64,000 bases of DNA from G965267605 sp965267605 (GCA_965267605.1 OZ254088.1:744001-808000), one strand, 5' to 3'; positions 26,447 to 35,671 are shown, counted from the first letter of the stretch. The notes: generated by a model not told the origin, from the letters alone. Translations and numbers: made by a program.

Positions 26447-29126
26447 AAAAGTTCAGCGAAGCAAGGATACCGGCAACGTATACGATAGCAGGGTCCAGCA
26501 GCTAGAAGAAGAACTTAGACAGGCAAAGGCCGCGCTCAAAGAAACACAGTACATTTTCGATACTGTGCTTGAGAGTACGATGGCCGGTTATTGGGACTGG
26601 AACATCAAAGAGGGAACTGAATACTACAGCCCCGCGTTCAGAGAGATGTTCGGATATGAAGAACATGAGTTTCCCAATGTACCGGAGTCATGGCAGAAGA
26701 TCATTCATCCGGAAGACTTGCCCGCAGTGTTCGAATTGTTCGGTGAGCACGTCAAAAGCAGGGGAAAGGTTCCTTTCAACAATGAAGTACGGTATTACCA
26801 TAAAGACGGACGCCTGATCTGGGTGTTTTGTCGTGGTAAGGTAGTGGATTGGGATGAGGACGGGGAGCCCCTTCGTATGGTTGGAAGCCATGTAGATATA
26901 ACTCCCCTTAAACTACAGGATGAACTCCAGCGCAGGTGGTCTACGCTTACACATAAGGTCAATTTTGGTATTGCTTCCAGTAAGGGAAATACCATGAACA
27001 TTGACCTTGTCAATCCGGCATTTTCAAAGTTGACAGGTTACTCAATGGAGGAACTTTCGCAAATGCAATTCACGGATCTCTACTGTGAGCGTGAACGTCA
27101 TAAGAGTATTCTGAATGCCAAAAAAGCCCACGCAGAAGGTGATGCTGATTTCGAGAGTGTGTTCCTAACCAAAGAGGGTAAGGAAATTCCGGTTTCGATT
27201 TCACTTTCAGCTGTAAGAGATGATCGCGGAGAACTGTTGTACCGTATGGGGATTGTAAGGGATGTTACGAACAGAAGGGAATCCGAACGTGCTTTGATGC
27301 AATCGCAGGAACGGTTCAAGTCGGTCTATGAAAGCTCATTGCTGGGAATCCCGATCGTTGGATTGGATGGGAAGTTTATTGACGCTAATACGAGATTTTG
27401 CGAACTTCTTGGCTATAGTAGGGAAGAGCTTAATAAGCTAACCATTGCCGATGTCACACATCCTGACGATCGCCTGGAAAGCAAAGAAATGCTGATTGGT
27501 ATAATGAAGGGAGAGCGATCGGATTTCACTATTGAAAAAAGATATGTGTCTAAATCGGGAACGATCGTGTGGGGAAGAACCGCTGTTTCTGTGGTAAGAG
27601 ACGATGAAGGAGCTCCTTCTTTTTTGATGGCCCTTGTAGAAGATATCACAAGTACCAGAAAGATCGAACGTGCCCTGTTGGATAGTGAATCCAGGAATCG
27701 AGCAATACTGGACGCTATTCCCGATATCATGTTTACGCTTTCTGCGGATGGCTACTATTTGGATTACAAACTTGAGGATGAGAGCAGGCTAATAAAACCT
27801 GTAGATGAGGTGGTTGGAGCCCATAAATCCGATGTACTTCCCCCGGATGTGGCTCAACTCCATATGGATTGTATAACACGCACGCTTATTGATGACGATG
27901 TAGTGGAGTGTAATTATGAATTGACAGAGAATGGTGAGCATAAATATTATGAGGCGCGCTTCATGCGGATCGGTGACAATCAGGTGTTACAAGTTATTCG
28001 CGACATTACCAAGTCAGTAAAGGCACAAGATGAGATTGTAGTTCGTGAGCAGCAACTGCGAATGATCACGGAGAATATTAACGAGGTAGTTTATCAGTTA
28101 AGTGTTGCAGAAGATGGGATAGGTATAGATTACGTAAGTCCGAAAGTGATAGATGTATTGGGATTCTCGGTAGAGGATTACATGAATCGGAATCCAGAAA
28201 TGGCAAACTCACTTCGCCCGGGAACGATGGAGAAAGGGGTCGAGTTTAACAAACGTGTTCGTAATGCTACTAAGCCAGAACTTTTTGTATTCACGTATGA
28301 ATTCTTCAATCCAAAGAAGAGGGAGTGGGTCTGGTTGGAGGAAAAGACCGTGCCGTATTTCGATCAGGAGGGCAATGTTGTAGGGCAGTTTGGTACTGTA
28401 GGTGACGTTACCGAACGTGTTACCAGACAACGCCAATTGGAAGAATACGCAAGGAACCTGGAGAAAGAGCATGATGAAGCACTTCGCTCCCAAAGTATGT
28501 TACTGAGCACCCAGATCAACCCTCATTTCATATTCAATGCGCTCAATTCTGTACAGTATTACATACTTAATCAGGAGATTGAACCAGCCATTAATTTCGT
28601 TTCCGAGTTCTCCACCCTGATGCGGGCGGTACTTAGAAATTCTATGCACCTGTTTATACCGATCAGCGAAGAATTGAACCTTCTCAGGGCATACCTTGAT
28701 CTTGAGGTGTTGCGCTTCAATGGAAAGTTCACTTATGAAATTGAGGTGGAGGAAGAGGTAGAAGAGGTAAATGCCCAGATCCCACCAATGTTGTTGCAGC
28801 CGTACATTGAGAATGCGATCATTCATGGTATTGGTCCGCTGGAAGATCATGGCGAGGTCAAAATATCGTTCTCCAAGCACCATGACATGCTGGTATGTGT
28901 TATTGATGATAATGGTGTGGGGCGGGAAAAGGCCGCAGGGAACAAGCGCCTCCGTGAAGGTGATAAGCCGAAATCTTATGGTATGGGAATCACGAGAAGG
29001 AAGATTGAAATTCTAAACCAGATTACCTCTGGAGGTTTTACCATCAATGTAATGGACAAGCACAGTAAGGAAGGTGAGCCCGTTGGAACCAGGGTTACCG
29101 TAGTGGTTCCGTGGAAGGAGTCTTAG
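26436..29126 (+). CDS. Five-PAS LytS/YehU-type sensor histidine kinase
   Basis: About 896 residues from ATG 26436, with no membrane segment. A short coiled coil (about 15-35) is followed by five PAS/PAC units: TMAGYWDWN, NFGIASSKGN, SLLGIPIVGLDG, IPDIMFTLSADG and INEVVYQLSVAEDG. The C-terminal His_kinase domain (PF06580 type) has the phospho-acceptor region LLSTQINPHFIFNALNS (His near residue 696), PPMLLQPYIENAIIHG (N box) and DDNGVGR. This kinase class normally phosphorylates LytTR-domain regulators. None lies in the window, yet a LytTR-like site precedes this operon. Confidence 0.92.
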   Translation: MADRKVQRSKDTGNVYDSRVQQLEEELRQAKAALKETQYIFDTVLESTMAGYWDWNIKEGTEYYSPAFREMFGYEEHEFPNVPESWQKIIHPEDLPAVFELFGEHVKSRGKVPFNNEVRYYHKDGRLIWVFCRGKVVDWDEDGEPLRMVGSHVDITPLKLQDELQRRWSTLTHKVNFGIASSKGNTMNIDLVNPAFSKLTGYSMEELSQMQFTDLYCERERHKSILNAKKAHAEGDADFESVFLTKEGKEIPVSISLSAVRDDRGELLYRMGIVRDVTNRRESERALMQSQERFKSVYESSLLGIPIVGLDGKFIDANTRFCELLGYSREELNKLTIADVTHPDDRLESKEMLIGIMKGERSDFTIEKRYVSKSGTIVWGRTAVSVVRDDEGAPSFLMALVEDITSTRKIERALLDSESRNRAILDAIPDIMFTLSADGYYLDYKLEDESRLIKPVDEVVGAHKSDVLPPDVAQLHMDCITRTLIDDDVVECNYELTENGEHKYYEARFMRIGDNQVLQVIRDITKSVKAQDEIVVREQQLRMITENINEVVYQLSVAEDGIGIDYVSPKVIDVLGFSVEDYMNRNPEMANSLRPGTMEKGVEFNKRVRNATKPELFVFTYEFFNPKKREWVWLEEKTVPYFDQEGNVVGQFGTVGDVTERVTRQRQLEEYARNLEKEHDEALRSQSMLLSTQINPHFIFNALNSVQYYILNQEIEPAINFVSEFSTLMRAVLRNSMHLFIPISEELNLLRAYLDLEVLRFNGKFTYEIEVEEEVEEVNAQIPPMLLQPYIENAIIHGIGPLEDHGEVKISFSKHHDMLVCVIDDNGVGREKAAGNKRLREGDKPKSYGMGITRRKIEILNQITSGGFTINVMDKHSKEGEPVGTRVTVVVPWKES

Positions 29127-30076
29127 TTAGTGGCTTTGAGCTTCTTAGTCCAACCCTCTTTGAATGGTTGATCATAAAGTATCTGATCTCCAGCCTTGAT
29201 CTTTCCAACCCAACTTTTTTGTTTCGGGCTCAGCAGAGCACTTGGATCTTTTTTTAAAGCCAATGCACTGTTGATCTTGGTTCTTTGCATAGGTGTGAGC
29301 GGAATGTACTTGTATACGGATTGCTTCAAGTAATACTGAGGGTCTTTATCCGATCTGTACCCTGTAGCCTCCTGCATTAAAGCGCACCCACTGGCTTTTG
29401 CATGTTTCGTTAACGCTTCCAAAGAAAGAACAGCCTCGTTGTACGTAACTCTTACAACTTCTCTTGAATTCATGAATCCTGGATCTGTGGCGATCACACC
29501 TTTGCATGAACCAAGATGTCCCTCACCGCTCCAAAAGCAGAACATACTGTAGTAAGCTGTTTGCTCTTGCGCTTTACCCCGTTGCTCACTGTGATACAGT
29601 TGCATATACCCGGGAATCTTCCTGCCGTATTTGTTCAATGCCGTACGCATAGAGGTTAGCAAACCTGGTACTGAGTAATCATTCGCGTGTCTTGGGATTA
29701 TGTCCTTTCCTTTCGCGTCAACAATTCTTACCACAGGGTTATTCCAGCTTGCTTCATTGTAACGCTGGAGTATTAGTTTGTCTTCACCTCCTTTGTTGTT
29801 AAAGACCACACATGGAACAAACTGATCTTCTATGATCTCTACCATCATCGGGTCAGAAAGAACATTCCTACCATAGTTCCGGCACGTGCTACATCCAGGA
29901 ATTTCCTGGAACAGTAGAAGCACTGGTTTGCCACTTTTCTTTGAAAGCTCCAGACTGGTGTTGAAACTCCTGTTCCAATGCACCATACCGAGTTCCTCGT
30001 GCTCAAGAAATGAAGTAGAGCCAATTACAGCTCTTGTACAGGAATAGCAAAAGAAGAAAATCAGCATTCTTATCAT
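29123..30076 (-). CDS. Thioredoxin-like protein fused to a partial MsrA-like module
   Basis: 317 residues with a hydrophobic N-terminus (probable signal or anchor). A thioredoxin-like domain at about 30-155 holds the redox motif IPGCSTC (residues 59-65) within VLLLFQEIPGCSTCRNY. This resembles the VPGUxxT-type (seleno)protein family, here with Cys rather than Sec. Around residues 176-231 the sequence FCFWSGEGHLG...GVIATDPGF..SREVVRVTY resembles the first half of methionine sulfoxide reductase A, keeping the GCFW-type Cys (C180). The second half of MsrA is absent. A role in redox repair in the envelope is plausible. Its stop overlaps the kinase stop. Confidence 0.7.
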   Translation of the reverse strand: MIRMLIFFFCYSCTRAVIGSTSFLEHEELGMVHWNRSFNTSLELSKKSGKPVLLLFQEIPGCSTCRNYGRNVLSDPMMVEIIEDQFVPCVVFNNKGGEDKLILQRYNEASWNNPVVRIVDAKGKDIIPRHANDYSVPGLLTSMRTALNKYGRKIPGYMQLYHSEQRGKAQEQTAYYSMFCFWSGEGHLGSCKGVIATDPGFMNSREVVRVTYNEAVLSLEALTKHAKASGCALMQEATGYRSDKDPQYYLKQSVYKYIPLTPMQRTKINSALALKKDPSALLSPKQKSWVGKIKAGDQILYDQPFKEGWTKKLKATN

Positions 30077-30085
30077 ACCAGAAAG

Positions 30086-30556
30086 TTACTGGGAATCTGG
30101 AACAACGTCAAGGCCAATCACACCCATCGAATGCTGTTGAAAGCGTGGAACAACCTTGCCTGAATCAAGGACCTCTGAAGCACCATATTTGTTAATGATC
30201 AGATGCTTGAGGTTAGACTTTAACCATTCATGGTCACCCGTGTTGGAGAGTGTCAAGTTGGCCTGCTCACCAATCAATAGGGCTTCTCCTGGATACAACG
30301 TGCATTTTACGATTCGCGTTGAGGTGTCCAAATTGATAGAAGCGGTTCGATCTACAAGCACCTTGGTTCTATGTTCTTTAGTGAAACTGTGAATCTCCGG
30401 GTGATTGTTGAAATTGTTTGACTCCAGGTTGGTTCTATAGGTATATGAAAGCTGCACGTTCATCTCCGTTTTATTGAAGATGAAGCATTGTGTCATTACC
30501 GAGCAACCGTTGAGAAGGATGCCAGACAGGAGTAATAGGAAAAGAGCGGGTCTCAC
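30086..30556 (-). CDS. Hypothetical lipoprotein
   Basis: 156 residues starting from GTG, which overlaps the preceding stop as GTGA. A signal peptide with lipobox LLNGC (MRPALFLLLLSGILLNGC) is followed by SVMTQCFIFNKTEMNVQLSYTY-like beta-rich sequence. No family recognised. It lies downstream of the DUF1801 gene and 9 bp upstream of the thioredoxin-like gene, so it probably belongs to their leftward operon. Confidence 0.6.
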   Translation of the reverse strand: MRPALFLLLLSGILLNGCSVMTQCFIFNKTEMNVQLSYTYRTNLESNNFNNHPEIHSFTKEHRTKVLVDRTASINLDTSTRIVKCTLYPGEALLIGEQANLTLSNTGDHEWLKSNLKHLIINKYGASEVLDSGKVVPRFQQHSMGVIGLDVVPDSQ

Positions 30557-31008
30557 TTCTTAATAGCTGATTCGTACCGTTGAACCCAGTCCTCTAACGT
30601 AATTTTTGTCATGAGTTCACCAATGAGCTCATAGGGTATATCATCCATTTTTTTGAAGCGCACGCAGCTTTTCCCCATGTCCAGTTTTGATTTACAGTGC
30701 TTGGGATATTCAGAAACAAACCAGTCGTATAACTCCTGATGGGCGTAAATACCCATGTGATAGAATCCTATAAAGTTCTTCTGGGATGCCAGGCTAACGA
30801 ATGGAAGTGGTTCCTCAGCTTTACAGTGGTACCCGGCTGGGTAAATGGATAGTGGAACAACCCATGCCGGAAAACTATAACTGATACCTTCCTCAAAGCC
30901 ATCAGGAATGTTCTTGTTGACTATTTCGCGAAGCCTGGTAAACGCTTCCTTGCGGTCTTCTGGAATCTTTTCGATGTAATCGTCAAAGTCAGATGCTATG
31001 ATTCTCAT
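30553..31008 (-). CDS. DUF1801 (YdhG-like) family protein
   Basis: About 151 residues from ATG 31008; a longer frame from 31068 would overlap the DUF2891 gene and add a non-family N-terminus. The pattern FDDYIEKIPEDRKEAFTRLREIV, then PDGFEEGISYSFPAW, LPFVSLASQKNFIGFYHMG, GKSCVRFKKMDDIPYELIGELM is that of DUF1801, an iron-chaperone/frataxin-like fold of uncertain role. It lies 20 bp after the DUF2891 gene. A second DUF1801-containing protein is at 36234-36833. Confidence 0.88.
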   Translation of the reverse strand: MRIIASDFDDYIEKIPEDRKEAFTRLREIVNKNIPDGFEEGISYSFPAWVVPLSIYPAGYHCKAEEPLPFVSLASQKNFIGFYHMGIYAHQELYDWFVSEYPKHCKSKLDMGKSCVRFKKMDDIPYELIGELMTKITLEDWVQRYESAIKK

Positions 31009-31028
31009 TTGTTGCGTTTTGTTTGAAG

Positions 31029-32144
31029 TTACTCCGACATGGCACAAACTGCAAATGATGCCAGCCAATGTTCACCTTGATATGAACCATCTACAATGGA
31101 GGGTAGGGAGTAGGTAATATGTTCGTTTGCTACCTGCGTTAGGTGAGCGTATTTCGGATCTACCTGTGCAATTCCTTTTAGGCACCATGCACGACTGAAA
31201 TTAAGACCATCCAAATGCACCAGTTTTCCATCTGTTCGGTCGGAAACCTCACCTTGCCTTAGCTGAAAATCAGGATCGCTCAAGGTAGGTAGAAAAGCAT
31301 CTAACCAAACCAGGTATTCTTGTTTCGAAAGCACCCTGCGCATGATGTCGGCCTCTTCCAGGCACGGGGAAAGGAAATCGTAGCCGCTAGGTTCCCACAA
31401 CATTGGGCACTCCTTATCCATTAGGTAGAAGTCTTTGGCTCTCGAGGCGATGAGAGATGAAAGCTCTTCGTTTTCTGTGGCTACTGCATAGTCGTAAGCA
31501 AAGCACAGCCCAAAAGCTGTGTTCGTATGTTCACCTACACGGATTGGGTACTTCAGTTTGGGTAGAAAGTCCAGGTATTTATTGGCAATAAGATCTGCCA
31601 ACGGTTGAATGTTGAGACTAAGCTCTTTTCCCACTGGATCGTCCCATGTTCTAAGTTCGAGGGCCAGCTTTAGCAACCACGCCCATCCGTAAGTACGTTC
31701 ATATGAACCATTATGAGGTGTGCCAAAGTATGCGATCTCAGCCTTGATGTTTGCCGCACTTAGGTTCTGTTGAAGCTTGGTCAGTGCATCTTCCCGCCCT
31801 TCCAACGCTGGAAAATCCTTGAGCAGCTTTACCAGCATCCAATGCCCATGTACGGAAGAATGCCAGTCGAAACAACCATAGAAAGCGGGGTGTAGCTGCT
31901 TTGGAGATTGAAGCTGATCATCTCCTCCAAGAACCTGCCCCAGTTTATTAGGATACTCCTGTTGCATGCATTTCAATGGAAGTGTTGCCAATCTGTTCGC
32001 TTCATCAAGGGTTAGTTCGAGAGATGCCTGTTGCATGGTTTCCTGAGTTTGAGCGGGTGGTACATCGATCTGTTCTTCTCCCACGTCATCAGACGAACAT
32101 GCAAGAACAATAACCGGGATAATAAGGACAAGGAATTTTCGCAT
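31029..32144 (-). CDS. DUF2891 family lipoprotein
   Basis: About 371 residues from ATG 32144 (an upstream in-frame start at 32165 adds seven). A signal peptide ends in lipobox VLACSSDD. The mature part shows the DUF2891 pattern: LPLKCMQQEYPNKLGQVL near the start, HPAFYGCFDWHSSVHGHWMLVKLL, GGYGWAWLLKLALELR-like sequence and, late, HLDGLNFSRAWCLKG. The helical toroid fold with conserved His/Asp/Trp resembles glycoside-processing alpha/alpha-barrels, but no activity is established. Start of the leftward unit reaching the thioredoxin-like gene. Confidence 0.88.
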   Translation of the reverse strand: MRKFLVLIIPVIVLACSSDDVGEEQIDVPPAQTQETMQQASLELTLDEANRLATLPLKCMQQEYPNKLGQVLGGDDQLQSPKQLHPAFYGCFDWHSSVHGHWMLVKLLKDFPALEGREDALTKLQQNLSAANIKAEIAYFGTPHNGSYERTYGWAWLLKLALELRTWDDPVGKELSLNIQPLADLIANKYLDFLPKLKYPIRVGEHTNTAFGLCFAYDYAVATENEELSSLIASRAKDFYLMDKECPMLWEPSGYDFLSPCLEEADIMRRVLSKQEYLVWLDAFLPTLSDPDFQLRQGEVSDRTDGKLVHLDGLNFSRAWCLKGIAQVDPKYAHLTQVANEHITYSLPSIVDGSYQGEHWLASFAVCAMSE

Positions 32145-32262
32145 AGTTAAAGCTAAGCTACGCAATACAGTATAGACCTTATCTAAAGATGTGGAAGGAA
32201 GTCAACCCATAAACTGACCATCGTCATTTTTATGCCCTTTCATTCACCGCAACTTTGGCTTC

Positions 32263-33114
32263 ATGGAAACAACCAAACAAATACTTATTCCAACGGATTT
32301 TTCCGACTGCTCCAAGAACGCAGCGGAGTATGGGCTGCATCTTTTCAGAGATAAACCGGTGAGCTATCACCTGATTCATGCTACTGAGATGCCTATTCCC
32401 ATGCCTGATGGAATGTACTCCAACGATCCTGGACCACAGCAGTTGGACCACGAACTCATGGATGACATGAAATCCTGGTTCCTTTCACAGGTTAATGCAG
32501 ACAAATCACTGGTTACTTCTGAAGTTTGGACTGGACCTATCACGGGCGTTATCAATTCTGTGGCTGATAGGGTGCAGGGTGATTTGGTAATAATGGGTAC
32601 CCACGGACTGACTTCAAGCGGAGACATGTTGTTTGGAAGTAATACCTCTAATTACATTGGTGCAACGAAGTTTCCTGTCTTAACTGTGCCTAGCCATTAC
32701 AGGTATAAACCCGTGAAAAGAGTGCTCATGGCATGTGAGCTTGACGAATTGGAGGAGATGGAGAATCTCGCCCCGCTCTTTGAAATTCTTCAATTGGAGC
32801 ACGCTGAACTTGAGATCTACAAGGTATACGACAAAGTGCACGTTGAAGCCACAATTGACGAGCAATACAACCTTCGAAAGTTGGACGACTACTTCGCTTC
32901 GGTGAGCCACCATTTTGAAGAAGGCATTGCAACAGATCCGGAGGCTGGAATTCTTGAGCGTTTGGACAGTGGAGACTTCGATATGTTGGTGGTATTTCCA
33001 CGACATAGGTCATTGCTGAAGGGATTGTTCCATAGGAGCGTCACCAAGAGAATTGCATTGAAATCATGGGTACCAACCATGTTTATAGAAACGGAATCAG
33101 AAGAAAACGAATAA
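32263..33114 (+). CDS. Universal stress protein (tandem Usp domains)
   Basis: 283 residues with two Usp domains. The first (about 1-145) starts KQILIPTDFSDCSKNAAEYGL and has the ATP-binding type end GDLVIMGTHGLTSSGDMLFGSNTSNYI. The second (about 150-278) begins KRVLMACELDELEEMENL, ending DMLVVFPRHRSLLKGLFHRSVTKRIA, with the nucleotide motif degenerate. It starts a rightward set of small stress-type genes. The cluster with an ion transporter, Hsp20s, SlyD and cold-shock protein suggests general stress survival. Confidence 0.92.
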   Translation: METTKQILIPTDFSDCSKNAAEYGLHLFRDKPVSYHLIHATEMPIPMPDGMYSNDPGPQQLDHELMDDMKSWFLSQVNADKSLVTSEVWTGPITGVINSVADRVQGDLVIMGTHGLTSSGDMLFGSNTSNYIGATKFPVLTVPSHYRYKPVKRVLMACELDELEEMENLAPLFEILQLEHAELEIYKVYDKVHVEATIDEQYNLRKLDDYFASVSHHFEEGIATDPEAGILERLDSGDFDMLVVFPRHRSLLKGLFHRSVTKRIALKSWVPTMFIETESEENE

Positions 33115-33129
33115 TCATAACTCGAAACC

Positions 33130-33534
33130 ATGCATACAATAGATATCCCAAAAGAGAAGAGAAAGTATATCAGTGACCTTCATTTTGAACACCAGTTGTG
33201 GAGCAATCAGTTGAGGTTCTTTCAAGATGAACTGAAGGTTTTTGAAGACCGCCTGGCTGAAGTAATCCAACGCAACAGTGCAACAGAGATAAGAGCAGAA
33301 GGAGAGCATTTTCAGAACCAGTTCATTCGGGAGAAGGAAGTTATTGACCAACTGCTGCACGACATGAAGATTCAGGAGCAGGAACTTTCCAATTACGCGA
33401 AGGATCATCCAGTAGCTATAGATCACAAATACTTTGAAGATCACTTCAATCTGGAAGATCGAATGGCCACATTCAATAAGATCTATACGGAATTGAAGCA
33501 GGAGTTCATGCGGTACCTATCAAAATGGATGTAA
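33130..33534 (+). CDS. Hypothetical coiled-coil protein
   Basis: 134 residues, charged and strongly helical, with heptad-like hydrophobics through most of its length (QLRFFQDELKVFEDRLAEVI, EKEVIDQLLHDMKIQEQEL). No signal peptide or catalytic motif. It lies 15 bp after the universal stress gene and its stop overlaps the next start (TAATG). A stress-related scaffold or adaptor role can be guessed only from position. Confidence 0.7.
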   Translation: MHTIDIPKEKRKYISDLHFEHQLWSNQLRFFQDELKVFEDRLAEVIQRNSATEIRAEGEHFQNQFIREKEVIDQLLHDMKIQEQELSNYAKDHPVAIDHKYFEDHFNLEDRMATFNKIYTELKQEFMRYLSKWM

Positions 33535-33881
33535 TGAGAAGACTTACGATCATATCCCTTTTTCTGATCATGTTTAGTGGCTTGAGTGTTCAGGCACAAA
33601 AACATGCAGATCAGGCCATCAGCATGGTAATTCTTGAATTGCCGAATGCCGATACTAAACAGTGGGATGCCCTTGTGGCCAAAGCCGGCAGTGAAATGAG
33701 CCTAACCATAGAATACACATGCAGGGATTCAGATATCCTCGTGGTGAAGTGGTCACATAATTTTCATGAAAAGGCTGATGTTCAACAGTTCGTAAGTAGA
33801 AAAGTACGGCTGTGGGGAGACATCAAGAAGGTGAACGTGCTTTATATTGATTTAAAGGAAAACTCGATCGGCAAGTGCTGA
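33534..33881 (+). CDS. Small secreted protein of unknown function
   Basis: 115 residues from ATG 33534, overlapping the preceding TAA; ATG 33525 would add MDV. A signal peptide (MRRLTIISLFLIMFSGLSVQAQ) is followed by about 93 residues with alternating strands and helices and two Cys. No family recognised. Position and overlap place it in the universal stress protein operon. Confidence 0.6.
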   Translation: MRRLTIISLFLIMFSGLSVQAQKHADQAISMVILELPNADTKQWDALVAKAGSEMSLTIEYTCRDSDILVVKWSHNFHEKADVQQFVSRKVRLWGDIKKVNVLYIDLKENSIGKC

Positions 33882-33898
33882 TTACAATACAATGACAA

Positions 33899-34267
33899 AT
33901 GGATTTACACTTAGATAAAAACAAGACACTGTTCGGAATTAAAGGAGAGTTTCAGGATGCATTTCCAAATCTGAAGCTGGAATTCTTCAGGCATAGTCAT
34001 GAGGAGCAAGAAGGCTCGCCTAAATCTGACATGATCACTGAAGACCTCTCCCTGGAATCGTTGCTCAAGGACGATACTGCTACTCACCTGAGCTATAACG
34101 CAGACATCACCATCGGTGATTTCGAAACCATGCTGAATGAGTACTTCGGTTTGAATGTTCAGGTATTTAGAAAGAGCAACGATGTATGGTTGCAAACCAT
34201 CAATTCCGATGGCAAAAGTTTAAGGGAAGTGAACGAATCTGCGCATCCGCTTATTGAGGATGCCTAA
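33899..34267 (+). CDS. Hypothetical small protein
   Basis: 122 residues, acidic, no signal peptide. The C-terminal half (NADITIGDFETMLNEYFGL-VQVFRKSNDVWLQT) reads like an alpha/beta domain of the kind found in many small Bacteroidota proteins, but I cannot name it. It is last in the rightward stress unit: a stem-loop terminator lies 31 bp downstream. Confidence 0.65.
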   Translation: MDLHLDKNKTLFGIKGEFQDAFPNLKLEFFRHSHEEQEGSPKSDMITEDLSLESLLKDDTATHLSYNADITIGDFETMLNEYFGLNVQVFRKSNDVWLQTINSDGKSLREVNESAHPLIEDA

Positions 34268-34297
34268 ACAGTTCACCTCTTATCTGTCGTGGTAAAT

Positions 34298-34330
34298 GCT
34301 GCCTCCTGTGGTCCAGGGGGCAGCTGTTTT
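34298..34330 (+). terminator. Rho-independent terminator between the stress unit and the CDF transporter
   Basis: GCTGCCTCCTG (34298-34308) pairs with CAGGGGGCAGC (34314-34324) with one bulge/wobble, followed by TGTTTTT. It lies inside the extended reading frame of the next gene, arguing that the CDF transporter starts at 34338. Confidence 0.75.
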
Positions 34331-34337
34331 TAAGGGT

Positions 34338-35213
34338 ATGGGAACGTACAATCAAATAGCACATAATCATGCAGTGCATCACGATTCGAAGAACCTGAAG
34401 CTTGCATTTTTTCTCAACCTCGGATTCACCGTAGTAGAGATCATTGGTGGGATACTGACCAACAGTGTGGCAGTGCTTTCAGATGCGGTTCACGATTTAG
34501 GTGATAGCCTGAGTCTTGGATTGGCGTGGTATTTCCAGGAGTACGCCAAGAAAGACCCGGACAAGGTGTACAGTTATGGTTACGGGCGATTTTCGGTTCT
34601 CGGAGCGCTTATCAATGCTGTCGTGCTTACTGCTGGTTCAGTTTTTTTATTGATCGAGGCGATTCCAAGAATTATGGATCCGGAGCAGCCCGATACAACC
34701 GGAATGATGTGGTTGGCAGTGTTGGGAATTCTGGTGAACGGTTTTGCCGCCCTGAAACTTCGGAGAGGGAAGTCCATGAATGAGCAAGTCATTTCATTGC
34801 ATTTGATCGAGGATGTATTGGGTTGGGTAGCCGTGTTGGTTGCCAGCATTGTAATGCACTATTACGATGCGCCATATCTGGATTCTGTGCTGTCTGTTGC
34901 CATTTCCGGTTATATCCTGCTGAATGTTCTCAAGAAGGTGAGGGGAGCTTTCAGAATCATGTTACAAGGCACCCCGGAGGATGTTGACATAGATGAAATT
35001 GTTAGGTACGTGAAATCGATCATTGGCGTGGTGGATGTTCATGATTGCCATGTCTGGAGCGTAGACGGGGAATACAATGTGATGACAGTTGATGTAATGT
35101 GCCAGCCAGAAGCAACACTAGCAGATCTTGAGTCGATAAAACAGCAGATCAGATCTTTTACTGCCAATCAGAACATTGAGCATGTTACCATCGAGTTTGA
35201 TGCTGTGCCCTAG
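34338..35213 (+). CDS. Cation diffusion facilitator family transporter
   Basis: About 291 residues from ATG 34338, with TAAGGG a few bases upstream; the longer frame from 34296 would be translated through a terminator hairpin. A His-rich N-terminus (QIAHNHAVHHD) precedes six membrane helices. Metal-site residues appear as SDAVHDLGDS in helix 2 and HLIEDVLGW (HxxxD) in helix 5. The C-terminal cytoplasmic domain has VHDCHVWSVDGEYNVMTVDV. It is a CzcD/ZitB-type proton-coupled exporter of Zn(II) or similar cations. Its stop overlaps that of the convergent secreted protein by 4 bp. Confidence 0.93.
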   Translation: MGTYNQIAHNHAVHHDSKNLKLAFFLNLGFTVVEIIGGILTNSVAVLSDAVHDLGDSLSLGLAWYFQEYAKKDPDKVYSYGYGRFSVLGALINAVVLTAGSVFLLIEAIPRIMDPEQPDTTGMMWLAVLGILVNGFAALKLRRGKSMNEQVISLHLIEDVLGWVAVLVASIVMHYYDAPYLDSVLSVAISGYILLNVLKKVRGAFRIMLQGTPEDVDIDEIVRYVKSIIGVVDVHDCHVWSVDGEYNVMTVDVMCQPEATLADLESIKQQIRSFTANQNIEHVTIEFDAVP

Positions 35214-35671
35214 AGTCGCCTCCAGACCATCTTCCCCTTTTTGTATTCCTGTATCACGTATTTCCTGTTTGAGAGGGCATCGATGCTGCATCCGGTTTTA
35301 GGCACATTGATCTGTATGGTGTCTCCAGACAGATGGTAGTTGTACATGTTCTCAGACTTGATCGATTGGCAAGTATCCTTTTGAGGAGTGATCTGCAATA
35401 CTTGGTGTTCGTCAAACACCAGAACGTAAAGGGTGTTTTTGTTCTCCTTTAGTGCGAAGGATTGGGTGAGTGGATCTGCATTCAAAGTGGAGAGATACCA
35501 GCGTTCACCTTTCACACCTCCTCCTATCTGCACGTTCTTACCAATTTTCACGGTCTGTGTAGAACCGATTTGCACGGTGGCTGATCTTACAATTTGGCTT
35601 CGGAAGTAATTATTCTGCCCTAAAGTGCCCAGGGTATAGGCAAGCATGAGGAAAATCAGTAGTGATCGCAT
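35210..35671 (-). CDS. Hypothetical secreted protein
   Basis: 153 residues with a signal peptide (MRSLLIFLMLAYTLGTLGQ). The mature part is beta-rich with short repeats (ATVQIGSTQTVKIGKNVQIGGG) and two Cys in the C-terminal half. No family recognised. Monocistronic, convergent with the CDF gene. Confidence 0.6.
   Translation of the reverse strand: MRSLLIFLMLAYTLGTLGQNNYFRSQIVRSATVQIGSTQTVKIGKNVQIGGGVKGERWYLSTLNADPLTQSFALKENKNTLYVLVFDEHQVLQITPQKDTCQSIKSENMYNYHLSGDTIQINVPKTGCSIDALSNRKYVIQEYKKGKMVWRRL

Noticed and set aside
34296..34337. Upstream start for the CDF transporter
   Set aside because: The extension would be translated from a terminator hairpin (34298-34330) and is not homologous to the family's N-terminus. 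The ATG at 34338 has a plausible ribosome-binding site.
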